From the NCBI GenBank assembly GCA_044425555.1, contig JAWXVF010000129.1, positions 1 through 7,366 of the forward strand: a DNA stretch of 7,366 nt, read 5' to 3'. Origin of the DNA: JAWXVE01 sp044425555. Lineage in GTDB: Bacteria > Bacillota > Clostridia > Lachnospirales > Lachnospiraceae. This document shows, piece by piece, positions 1 through 6,452 of this stretch (within the stretch, counting starts at the first letter, position 1; each line of letters starts with the position of its first letter). Made by a program: the position numbers and the translations under genes. The notes under the pieces were generated by a model that was not told where the DNA came from, did not search any database, and saw nothing but the letters and a program-made list of their open reading frames with translations.

Positions 1-255
1 ATCACTATTTCTTACATAGCTTTCTTGTAATTTAACTTTCCTATATAAATGATCAAACGCTTCATTTTCATCTTCTATTTTGGTGCCTCCATAATATCCC
101 CCTCTCTCTCCTGTTGTATATATGATCCACACACCCTCTTCATAATGACACCCTATAACATATGGACCATCACTTAATCGATCAACTACTACGATATATT
201 CCCGTAAACTAATTTTCTCTGTTTCCATCCTGTGTAAGAATTCTTTCTTTGTCAT
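1..255 (-). CDS. Probable immunity protein (Imm59-like), C-terminus cut by window edge
   Basis: An open frame of 85 codons starts with ATG at 255 and runs off the left edge with no stop, so the C-terminus is missing. The start is supported by a perfect AAGGAGG four bases upstream, and the frame begins only 14 nt after the stop of the toxin gene. That is the usual place of an immunity gene in a toxin cassette. The protein is small and looks alpha+beta: a charged N-terminal helix, strands around residues 20-48, then an acidic helix near 61-75. It carries W43-x-x-Y46 followed by E50-R51-G52, and an NEAF-like helix start at 64-67. From memory this resembles the Imm59 immunity family; that family name is tentative. 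The inferred role is to bind and neutralise the TNT toxin domain in the cytoplasm of the producer. An unrelated small protein is possible, but position and size favour immunity. Confidence 0.62.
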   Translation of the reverse strand, partial: MTKKEFLHRMETEKISLREYIVVVDRLSDGPYVIGCHYEEGVWIIYTTGERGGYYGGTKIEDENEAFDHLYRKVKLQESYVRNSD

Positions 256-259
256 ACTG

Positions 260-266
260 CCTCCTT
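260..266 (-). promoter_or_regulatory. Strong ribosome binding site of the immunity gene
   Basis: On the minus strand this reads AAGGAGG, a full match to the anti-Shine-Dalgarno core, four bases before the ATG at 255. It fixes the start of the otherwise incomplete gene at the left edge. Confidence 0.75.
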
Positions 267-269
267 ATT

Positions 270-2129
270 TTAAAATTCTTTCGTTAATAATCCTAGTTTT
301 TGTAAATCATTTCCACTAAACGGGGTCACCACTTGGTCTGCACCACCTGATAAATAGACTTCTCCATTGACTTCCCACGGTGCCGCCTTTCCTTTTAATC
401 CATAGGTTGCATCTATATCTCCCACTTCCACTTGTACTCTATCTATAAAATCATTGTAGTTATTATTAAACTTTTCTAATTCTGTATGGGTAAACGTATC
501 TAGCTGATTACGTTCCATAATCTCATTTAATTTATACAAGTCCTTTTCCTTGATTGCATCTATCACATCAAAGTAATCTGCATTCTGAAATGTTCCTACA
601 TGCCTTGCACTTGAATTGTCTAGATATGGAATTGCTCTCTCTTCAAAGGTATACATATCCTTATGGTCTGGAAGGGTGGTAAAGTTATCACCACCCATAC
701 CTCCAACTCTATCCCATTTATCAGGCAATGGATTCTCCTTGGTAATACTTGTTACACTATCATACTCAAATCCCATATGCTTAGGCCAATCTACTATTGG
801 GCGCCCATCGCTATTAAATCCTTCTGACTTTAAATACTTAACGTCTGCAATAACTGTAACATCTCCCTTTGCATCTCCTAGTGTATCATACGTTGCATGG
901 ATGATCTTTAATTTTTGCTCATTACTTAAATCTGTCCGTTTCCCAATGTTGCTAACGTACTCGTAGAATTCATCTGCATTGTTGACTACGATTCCTGTTC
1001 CTTTGAATCCTTTTATATGACTACTATCTATCATATCATCTAGGTTATCTATGATTTTCACACCATTTGCTGTATCGGATATGGTATCTAATAACCCAAC
1101 CAACTTAGTTTTTACTTTAGAGGCACCTTTTGCTATGAAAAGTTCTGCGATTTCTGGCACAACCACTCCTATTGCGTAACAGATACCTTCCTCTTCTATG
1201 GTATCAGATACCTCTTGAATGCTTCCTCTAATGATTGCCTTTGGATCCTTTAGCATTTCCAAGAATCCCTTGAACATCATAGTGTTACTTTCAACTGCAT
1301 TGATAGCCCAATCTGGAGTCTGTTTTTCCAGTCCCATCATGCCATACCCTGTCATGACCTCTTTTCCCACATAACCTACCCACATAACCTCTGCAAGACT
1401 CTTCATCCCTTCTATTGTTCCAGCTATGGCATCTTTTGCTCCTCTACCTATATCAGTAAGTCCATTTCCTATTCCTGTAAATACATTTCCTATTTTTTCA
1501 TAAGCAGTAGCATATTTATCATTTAACTCTGATGCTTGTCTTTTGTAATAGTCATCACATTCTTCAAATTCTACAGACTTTTGATACAATTGGTTCATTC
1601 TATCGATCAATAACTCGAAGCCTTCAACTTCTGCGTGTAATATACTATTTATTTCTATTAATTTATCGTAATTGCTTGCATTTTTCCTATTACGTTCAGC
1701 TATCTCATTAATAGGTTCATTATCTGCCCCCCATTCATATTCTGGTCCATCATCAATTATGTTCATGGGAATATTACCTATTTGTTCACACGCATTATTA
1801 ATACTATTTTTATTCCAATAAATATCATTAGAATCTACTCGCATTATCTGATTCTGCTCTATTGGTCTGATAATCCCAGTCATATCCCAGAAATATTGGC
1901 CAAATAATTCATGTACGTCTAATAACTCTTGTTTACAACTTATTATATTCTCTTCTAGCTTCTTAGCATCAATTATTATTTCACCAATACTTTCTGCTTT
2001 GTTTTCATTCAATATGGTATCTATATGTAGTAATGCTCTTTCTATTTCTACTAGGGCGTCATAGTATTGTTTTGTCTCTTCTGCAATGGTTATTATTACG
2101 CCAAAATTGATTTTTAAATCTCTTTTCAC
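270..2129 (-). CDS. LXG-like T7SS effector with C-terminal TNT-type NAD+ glycohydrolase toxin domain
   Basis: This 619-aa protein is built like a polymorphic toxin. It starts with GTG, supported by AAGGAG six to seven bases upstream. Residues 1-210 are almost entirely helical and charged, similar in layout to the LXG secretion domain but divergent. Residues 212-345 are rich in glycine and hydrophobics, typical of the linker or translocation region of such effectors. Residues about 435-619 resemble the TNT (DUF4237) toxin fold: DWP near 447-449 and GF at 453-454, D473-R474 followed by GGxGG, FEERAIPY at 495-502, AAPW at 582-585, GGADQ at 595-599, and a hydrophobic tail ending LGLL. TNT enzymes hydrolyse NAD+; by position R474 and Q599 would match the conserved Arg and Gln of the family, an inferred alignment. 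A helical stretch of about 50 residues (514-566) interrupts the toxin domain. The two genes just upstream encode likely secretion partners and the gene downstream a likely immunity protein. Secretion to rival cells is inferred. Confidence 0.75.
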   Translation of the reverse strand: MKRDLKINFGVIITIAEETKQYYDALVEIERALLHIDTILNENKAESIGEIIIDAKKLEENIISCKQELLDVHELFGQYFWDMTGIIRPIEQNQIMRVDSNDIYWNKNSINNACEQIGNIPMNIIDDGPEYEWGADNEPINEIAERNRKNASNYDKLIEINSILHAEVEGFELLIDRMNQLYQKSVEFEECDDYYKRQASELNDKYATAYEKIGNVFTGIGNGLTDIGRGAKDAIAGTIEGMKSLAEVMWVGYVGKEVMTGYGMMGLEKQTPDWAINAVESNTMMFKGFLEMLKDPKAIIRGSIQEVSDTIEEEGICYAIGVVVPEIAELFIAKGASKVKTKLVGLLDTISDTANGVKIIDNLDDMIDSSHIKGFKGTGIVVNNADEFYEYVSNIGKRTDLSNEQKLKIIHATYDTLGDAKGDVTVIADVKYLKSEGFNSDGRPIVDWPKHMGFEYDSVTSITKENPLPDKWDRVGGMGGDNFTTLPDHKDMYTFEERAIPYLDNSSARHVGTFQNADYFDVIDAIKEKDLYKLNEIMERNQLDTFTHTELEKFNNNYNDFIDRVQVEVGDIDATYGLKGKAAPWEVNGEVYLSGGADQVVTPFSGNDLQKLGLLTKEF

Positions 2130-2146
2130 GTTTTTCTCCTTATAAT

Positions 2147-2356
2147 TTATTCAAATGAATATTCATTTATACGACTGATTAAAGTATCACATTTATTATT
2201 AATTTCATCAATTACTTCTTCTATATCTTGTTTTAAAGAAGCATTCTCTAAGTCCATTTCCTCAAAATTTTCTTTTACAACATGCTTAATTTGTCTTACA
2301 GAATCAATATAGGATGAAACAATATTAGTGGCTCCATAAGGATTCTTATAACCCAT
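2147..2356 (-). CDS. Small helical T7SS partner protein (Lap/WXG100-like), 69 aa
   Basis: ATG at 2356, preceded by GGGAGGG about eight bases upstream. The gene overlaps the end of the 107-aa gene by 11 bases and ends 17 nt before the toxin start, so translation of the three is probably coupled. The product is short, acidic and predicted mainly helical from about residue 12 to 65, with no signal peptide and no membrane segment. It has no W-x-G turn, but there is an F31-x-x-x-D35 pattern, similar in shape to secretion motifs described for T7SS partner proteins. Small helical proteins encoded directly before LXG effectors bind the effector N-terminus and help target it to the secretion machine; this role is inferred from size, fold and place. 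I do not recognise a specific named family. Confidence 0.7.
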   Translation of the reverse strand: MGYKNPYGATNIVSSYIDSVRQIKHVVKENFEEMDLENASLKQDIEEVIDEINNKCDTLISRINEYSFE

Positions 2357-2669
2357 CTTTATTCCCTCCCACAGTCTGTTCTATTGTATTTGCCAATTTA
2401 GAATCTAATTGTTTGAAAGAAGTTGCAACTTCCTCCACCTTCTTCTCTATATTTTCTAATTCTATTACTAGTGACGGTGCAATAGTGTCCCTCATATTCT
2501 TTAGTGTCTTTTGCACCTCTGTTATAAAATCTGAATTCCCATCTTCCAATGAATTCACAATTTTCACCCAATATTCATCACAATATGGTCTAAAAACCTC
2601 TATTGCATTATGTAATCTCTGTGCTTCCTCTAGTAATTCTTCATGATTTATCTTGATTTCTTCTACCAT
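2346..2669 (-). CDS. Small helical T7SS partner protein (WXG100/Lap-like), 107 aa
   Basis: ATG at 2669 with AAGGGG about seven bases upstream, 13 nt after the stop of the DUF4176-like gene. The 107-aa product is predicted as a helical hairpin: a first helix near residues 8-38 containing Y33-W34, a loop near 41-47 rich in Asp, Gly, Asn and Ser, and a long second helix to about residue 97, followed by a short polar tail. This is the size and plan of WXG100-superfamily and LXG-associated (Lap) proteins, although a W-x-G turn is absent. There is no signal peptide. By position it probably pairs with the 69-aa protein and/or the helical N-terminus of the downstream effector before export. The 11-base overlap with the 69-aa gene points to linked translation. 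The family-level assignment is an inference from architecture and context. Confidence 0.72.
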   Translation of the reverse strand: MVEEIKINHEELLEEAQRLHNAIEVFRPYCDEYWVKIVNSLEDGNSDFITEVQKTLKNMRDTIAPSLVIELENIEKKVEEVATSFKQLDSKLANTIEQTVGGNKDGL

Positions 2670-2682
2670 AATCTTCCCCTTT

Positions 2683-3291
2683 CTACTTATTAACTGCTGA
2701 TAATCCTGCTGAATGTTTTCCCTTTTCCATGATTAATTCATATTTCATTAATGAAACATACGCCTCTTCTTGTTCATCCGAAAAACCCAAAAAAACTACT
2801 TGATCAATTAAACTTTTCGAAAAACACATAACCTCTTTCCCATTAAAATTAGAAATAGGATAAGCTGAACCCGCATAAGTATGAAATGTACTTTCATTAT
2901 TTAATAAGAACCTATTTGTTATAACAAGACGAAATTGATCTACATTTTCTATACCTGGAATTTTTGTTAAAAACTCCTTTTTTAACACTACCACACTTCC
3001 TACCGGTAATATTTCCTCTACTAAATCACATAGTACTGCTAGTAATTCAAGCAATTCTTTATGTTTAAAAACCACTCTTTTCCCATGGCACATAAGAACA
3101 TCTTCATCTGCAACTATCTGATATTCAATTCCCTTCGCACTATCCAAATAATCTTTGTTCTGAGCACAAGATAAATATAACGAAAAAACCTCTTCATATT
3201 CCCACTTTAATAACGCTCCAAGTTCTTGTAAGATTCTACTTTGTTCTATAGTAACCTCTTTTCTCTCTAAATATTCTGCATATAATTTCAC
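2683..3291 (-). CDS. DUF4176-like protein of T7SS/LXG loci
   Basis: First gene of the toxin cassette. The frame is open from a GTG at 3303 (206 aa), but a second GTG at 3291 (202 aa) is preferred: the bases at 3307-3297 match the Shine-Dalgarno consensus over most of their length and sit five to six bases before it, whereas the first GTG has only a poor AGGGG close by. In the 206-aa numbering, residues 99-105 read LPVGSVV, followed by an FRLVITNR-like strand near 124-131, an AYP at 147-149, and IDQVVFLGFSDEQE at 166-179. This order (LPIGSVV start, YP in the middle, IDxVxxxGxxDxxE end) is that of DUF4176, a family common in T7SSb effector loci. Residues 1-95 are mostly helical and not recognised. 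No signal peptide or membrane segment is seen. An adaptor or chaperone role for the effector is inferred from context only. Confidence 0.68.
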   Translation of the reverse strand: MKLYAEYLERKEVTIEQSRILQELGALLKWEYEEVFSLYLSCAQNKDYLDSAKGIEYQIVADEDVLMCHGKRVVFKHKELLELLAVLCDLVEEILPVGSVVVLKKEFLTKIPGIENVDQFRLVITNRFLLNNESTFHTYAGSAYPISNFNGKEVMCFSKSLIDQVVFLGFSDEQEEAYVSLMKYELIMEKGKHSAGLSAVNK

Positions 3292-3296
3292 TACTA

Positions 3297-3307
3297 ATCC
3301 CACCCTT
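3297..3307 (-). promoter_or_regulatory. Ribosome binding site that decides the DUF4176-like gene start
   Basis: Read on the minus strand, these eleven bases (AAGGGTGGGAT) agree with AAGGAGGTGAT at eight positions and lie five bases before the GTG at 3291. They overlap the upstream GTG at 3303, which argues that 3291, not 3303, is the start used. Confidence 0.5.
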
Positions 3308-3345
3308 CCCCTAAATTAACATAATTGCTCTTAATATTATTAACT

Positions 3346-3384
3346 ATTTTACATCAAATACCTACCAATTGAAAAGAGGTATTT
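3346..3384 (-). promoter_or_regulatory. Candidate promoter and operator of the toxin cassette
   Basis: On the minus strand TTCAAT (3373-3368) and TAAAAT (3351-3346) are separated by 16 bases and could be a weak -35/-10 pair for the five-gene cassette. A perfect 8-bp inverted repeat, AAATACCT at 3356-3363 and AGGTATTT at 3377-3384, brackets the -35 position, as an operator might. An 8-bp direct repeat (TTTTACAT at 3347-3354 and 3382-3389) lies in the same place. The promoter match is poor, so the location is tentative. Confidence 0.3.
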
Positions 3385-3428
3385 TACATTCTTCTAAACA
3401 ATTCACCTACCTACACGTTTTATATACG

Positions 3429-3463
3429 AAAAAAGACACAAGCTTTCTCTCACTTGTATCCTT
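3429..3463 (-). terminator. Intrinsic terminator downstream of the his/MBL genes
   Basis: On the minus strand GATACAAG (3460-3453) pairs with CTTGTGTC (3442-3435) across a ten-base loop, with one G-U pair and possible extension by G-U and A-U pairs into AAG. The stem is followed at once by six T (3434-3429). This is a standard rho-independent terminator for transcripts arriving from the metallo-beta-lactamase-fold gene, and it insulates the toxin cassette from the his operon. Confidence 0.8.
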
Positions 3464-3487
3464 TTGACTGCACTATTTTTCTTGGTT

Positions 3488-3527
3488 ATATTGTAGAGTA
3501 TGAAGATTAAATCATACTCTACAATAT
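3488..3527 (-). repeat. Perfect 16-bp inverted repeat overlapping a stop codon
   Basis: The arms are 3488-3503 and 3512-3527, exact reverse complements of each other, with an eight-base loop. The stop codon of the metallo-beta-lactamase-fold gene (3519-3521) and its last two sense codons lie inside one arm. No T-run follows the stem on the minus strand (the bases after it read AACCAAGAAAAA), so it is not itself an ordinary intrinsic terminator there; the real terminator lies about 25 bases further on. It may protect the mRNA 3' end or bind a protein. Confidence 0.75.
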
Positions 3528-4433
3528 TTCTCCTATTCTTATCTCATTATCTCCTTCAAATCTCATAATAATAGGAATCTGTAATGCGTGTAGCATCTCA
3601 AGATGCATTTGAATATTTACAGCATCGTTCACAAATTCTTGTAAGGAACAGTCTAAAAAAGCATATGCTGGAGTAGTCAATCTATACAATTGATCATTAC
3701 TAATCCCCGCCATATAACCATGATGTGGTATCTGTACGTAATCCACATCCCACAGCTTATGATCTTCTCCATAATGAGCAATCATATTCATTATAGAAAG
3801 ATCCGTAATATCTCCTGTTGCTAGAAACGTAGTCACACCAAAATCAAAATGTAACACAAGAGAATTGGCATTTACATCATATACAAGCTCATCGAATCCA
3901 TTCATACAAGTAATTGTGATTCCTTCTAATTCTATTACATCATCACGATTAACAGGTGTAAAGACAGTATCTTCTACGGTAAACAGCGCATGAAATTCTT
4001 CTAATAACACAGCTGTATTTAGAATCTCTAGATCTTTTCCTTCTGCTTCTGTAGTAAAATATTCTTCTGTAAATTCACTATAATATACCGTTTCAATTAC
4101 AAAATCTCCAACACTCCCTTCCATAATAGGTAATAATCCTCCTACATGGTCAAAATGAGGATGGGTAATAAACCAAGCAGAAACAATACCACCTTGCTTC
4201 TCAATAAATTTCGCTACTTCCATGGAATCACTGGTATATCCACCATCAATCATAATGAGTTTTCCACTAGGTAATACGATTCCATATCCCGCACCACCAT
4301 CTTCATCTGTCATAGTAAGTTGATAAATAGTAGCTTCTACGTCTTTTTTAGAAGGTACTACCACTAGCCATACAATAACACTAACAACACACAGAATACT
4401 GATGCTCAGAATCCCCCATTTATACTTTTTCAT
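3519..4433 (-). CDS. Membrane-anchored metallo-beta-lactamase-fold hydrolase (ComEC C-terminal domain-like)
   Basis: The frame opens at ATG 4448 (309 aa), but that codon has no ribosome binding site. The in-frame ATG at 4433 (304 aa) is preceded by AGAGGA, whose bases form part of the first few codons of the longer reading, so 4433 is preferred. In the 309-aa numbering, residues 7-11 are basic and 12-31 form one hydrophobic segment, a membrane anchor or uncleaved signal with the rest outside. The catalytic fold follows: D68-G69-G70, the metal-binding HPHFDH at 96-101, TGD at 211-213 and PHHG at 241-244. This spacing is that of metallo-beta-lactamase-fold hydrolases near the ComEC/Rec2 C-terminal domain, some of which act on nucleic acids or phosphodiesters; the substrate here cannot be read. 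The gene starts 32 nt after hisIE with no terminator between them, so it probably rides on the his transcript and ends at the terminator at 3429-3463. Confidence 0.82.
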   Translation of the reverse strand: MKKYKWGILSISILCVVSVIVWLVVVPSKKDVEATIYQLTMTDEDGGAGYGIVLPSGKLIMIDGGYTSDSMEVAKFIEKQGGIVSAWFITHPHFDHVGGLLPIMEGSVGDFVIETVYYSEFTEEYFTTEAEGKDLEILNTAVLLEEFHALFTVEDTVFTPVNRDDVIELEGITITCMNGFDELVYDVNANSLVLHFDFGVTTFLATGDITDLSIMNMIAHYGEDHKLWDVDYVQIPHHGYMAGISNDQLYRLTTPAYAFLDCSLQEFVNDAVNIQMHLEMLHALQIPIIMRFEGDNEIRIGEIL

Positions 4434-4465
4434 ATATCCTCTTTTCATAGAATCAATTCTTGTAT

Positions 4466-5779
4466 TTACCGATTAGCAAGCTCCGTCGTAATCTCTTCCC
4501 ACGTCACATTTTTCTCAGCCATTAATACCATCATATGATATAAAAAGTCAGCAATTTCATACTTAATTTCTTCTGCATTAGGATTCTTAGAGGCTATGAC
4601 AATTTCTGTAGCTTCCTCTCCTAATTTTTTTAGAATTTTGTCTACCCCTTTATCAAATAAATAATTGGTATAAGAACCCTCTTTAGGATTAACTTTACGA
4701 TCCATTATCACATCATAGACTTCCTGAAACACTTTTACAGGATTATCATCTTCGTATACATTTGTAATAATATCTGTATAAAAGCAAGAATAAGCACCTG
4801 TATGACAAGCCACTCCTACTTGTACGACTTTTGCAAGAAGGGTATCGTTATCACAGTCTATTTGCAGGGATTTCACATACTGATAATGTCCACTAGTCTC
4901 CCCTTTGAGCCAAAGTTCCTTACGACTTCTACTATAATACGTCATAATCTTTGATTTCAAAGTTTTTATATAAGCTTCCTCATTCATATAAGCAAGCATT
5001 AATACTTCATTGGTTTTCTCATCTTGTACCACAACTGGAAGCAAACCAAAATCATCTACTTTTAATTGAGACCATTGTAATTTATCATGATACGATTCTA
5101 CAGAGATACCTTGTTCTAAGCACTTCTTTTTAAAACTATCTATTTGTCCATATAACCCCTCAATAATAGTTCCTGTTACTCCTTGTATACCATCTTGTTT
5201 TATATACTGTTCTACTAAGTCTTGTGTACCTTGTTCTATTATTACTATTTTAGAGAGTTCTTTCGCATTTTCTTTGGTAAAATAAGAATCTTTTACCAAA
5301 TCTTTCGAAACATACCATTCGCTTGCATAAGTACATAAAGCATCTTCATACTTTTTTGATTGCTCAATTGTTTCTTGTTTCGTAATACACGCTATGATTT
5401 TCTCTTTCCCAAACTTCTTAGAAACTTCTTCTAATAAAGAAAAATCTGCTTGCTCTGGTACAATTGCTTTTTTACACCCTGCATATAAGTATTTTTTCAC
5501 ATCTTCCATACGTTTGATTCCACCTGTTCCAATCAAAGGAATGGAGAGATTGCCTGCTAGTGCTTTTATAGTATGAAGTGATTCTTCTTTTTCCTCATCA
5601 CTTTTAGAAAGTACATGAAGGATTAATTCATCCACTTGATCTAATGTATAAGCATTGGCCAACTCTAATGGTGTTTCCTGTAACGGTGTCATATCCTCCA
5701 TGCTTTTTACTGCATAATCTTTCACTAAATACATAGTGGCTATCATTTTCTTATAAGTTACTATACTATTCTTCTTCAT
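4466..5779 (-). CDS. hisI: Histidine biosynthesis HisIE with extra N-terminal HisA/HisF-like domain
   Basis: The 437-aa protein has three parts. Residues about 235-338 are phosphoribosyl-AMP cyclohydrolase (HisI): LAYMNEEA at 262-269, YYSRSRKELW at 281-290, a D308-C-D-x-D312 metal site, and C325-H-T-G with C332 as zinc ligands. Residues about 348-437 are phosphoribosyl-ATP pyrophosphatase (HisE): EGSYT at 367-371, then KILKKLGEEATE at 381-392 and EIADFLYH at 408-415. Together these carry out steps 2 and 3 of histidine synthesis in the cytoplasm. Bifunctional HisIE proteins are usually about 200-250 aa. Residues 1-225 here resemble a decayed HisA/HisF barrel, with a phosphate-loop-like TGGIKRMEDV at 85-94 and GVTGTIIEGLY near 200-210, but Leu sits where the first catalytic Asp of HisF would be. 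The start ATG shares one base with the hisB stop (TAATG), with AAGGGA upstream inside the hisB end. Activity of the first domain is doubtful. Confidence 0.93.
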   Translation of the reverse strand: MKKNSIVTYKKMIATMYLVKDYAVKSMEDMTPLQETPLELANAYTLDQVDELILHVLSKSDEEKEESLHTIKALAGNLSIPLIGTGGIKRMEDVKKYLYAGCKKAIVPEQADFSLLEEVSKKFGKEKIIACITKQETIEQSKKYEDALCTYASEWYVSKDLVKDSYFTKENAKELSKIVIIEQGTQDLVEQYIKQDGIQGVTGTIIEGLYGQIDSFKKKCLEQGISVESYHDKLQWSQLKVDDFGLLPVVVQDEKTNEVLMLAYMNEEAYIKTLKSKIMTYYSRSRKELWLKGETSGHYQYVKSLQIDCDNDTLLAKVVQVGVACHTGAYSCFYTDIITNVYEDDNPVKVFQEVYDVIMDRKVNPKEGSYTNYLFDKGVDKILKKLGEEATEIVIASKNPNAEEIKYEIADFLYHMMVLMAEKNVTWEEITTELANR

Positions 5780-6366
5780 TATATGCTTCCCTTTGTGCTA
5801 AGTACTTCTGTTAACCGTGAATCTATTTGTGTTGCTTCATCTAATGCTCTTGCAAATGATTTAAATATGGCTTCTATAATATGATGTTGATTCACACCAT
5901 CTAAGATTCGTATATGTAGATTCATTCCAGCTGAATAAGAAATGGCATAGAAGAATTCTCGAACCAACTCCGTTTCTAATTCACCCACACGCTCCGTTGT
6001 AAATTCATAGTCAAATGAAAAGTATGGACGATTACATAGATCAATAGCACACATACATAAGGTTTCATCCATTGGCAAGATACAACTCCCATATCTCTTC
6101 ATACCAATCTTATCTCCCACTGCTTCTCTTATCGCTTGTCCTAGTACAATACCTGCATCTTCTACACTATGGTGATTATCCACTTCTTGATCCCCCTCTA
6201 TAGTCAATACAGTATCGAAAAATCCATGTCTTGCAAACCCTTCCATCATGTGGTCAAAGAATCCAATTCCTGTTTTCAAATCTGCTTTTCCAGAACCATC
6301 TAGTTCTAATGTTGCTGTAATTTTTGTTTCTTTCGTATTTCTTGTTATCGTACTACAACGCCCCAT
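5779..6366 (-). CDS. hisB: Imidazoleglycerol-phosphate dehydratase
   Basis: HisB removes water from imidazole-glycerol phosphate to give imidazole-acetol phosphate, step 6 of histidine synthesis. The 195-aa length is normal for the monofunctional enzyme. Family signatures are complete: GFFDHM at 35-40, the manganese-binding DNHHSVED at 63-70, PMDETL at 98-103, NQHHIIEA at 159-166, and the closing LSTKG near 189-193. The ATG at 6366 is preceded by AGAGGA about eight bases upstream. It is the first gene of a minus-strand operon with hisIE, whose start overlaps its stop by one base; upstream lies only the divergent promoter region, so hisG, hisD, hisH, hisA, hisF and the aminotransferase gene are not next to it on that side. 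No phosphatase domain is fused, as expected outside the enterobacteria. Confidence 0.96.
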   Translation of the reverse strand: MGRCSTITRNTKETKITATLELDGSGKADLKTGIGFFDHMMEGFARHGFFDTVLTIEGDQEVDNHHSVEDAGIVLGQAIREAVGDKIGMKRYGSCILPMDETLCMCAIDLCNRPYFSFDYEFTTERVGELETELVREFFYAISYSAGMNLHIRILDGVNQHHIIEAIFKSFARALDEATQIDSRLTEVLSTKGSI

Positions 6367-6452
6367 CTTTAAAATCCTCTTTTCTTTGTAAATAACCTTC
6401 TAAATTAAATTCATATTAGTAAATGGTTATTCCCTTACGAATCTTCTAATGT

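Noticed and set aside
616..966. Plus-strand open frame of 116 codons
   Set aside because: It lies wholly antisense to the toxin domain of the 619-aa effector, which has clear protein motifs and a good ribosome binding site; the plus-strand product looks like nothing recognisable.
2413..2646. Plus-strand open frame of 77 codons
   Set aside because: It is antisense to the 107-aa helical protein and low in complexity (Ser/Phe rich), as expected from the reverse of a helical, Glu/Lys-rich gene.
3304..3518. Possible riboswitch or small RNA between the toxin cassette and the his operon
   Set aside because: The hairpins here are explained by a terminator and a stop-codon palindrome; no conserved riboswitch core or tRNA-like fold is visible.
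4951..5576. Two plus-strand open frames of 60 codons each (4951-5133 and 5394-5576)
   Set aside because: Both are antisense to hisIE, whose frame is certain; neither has a convincing ribosome binding site or product.
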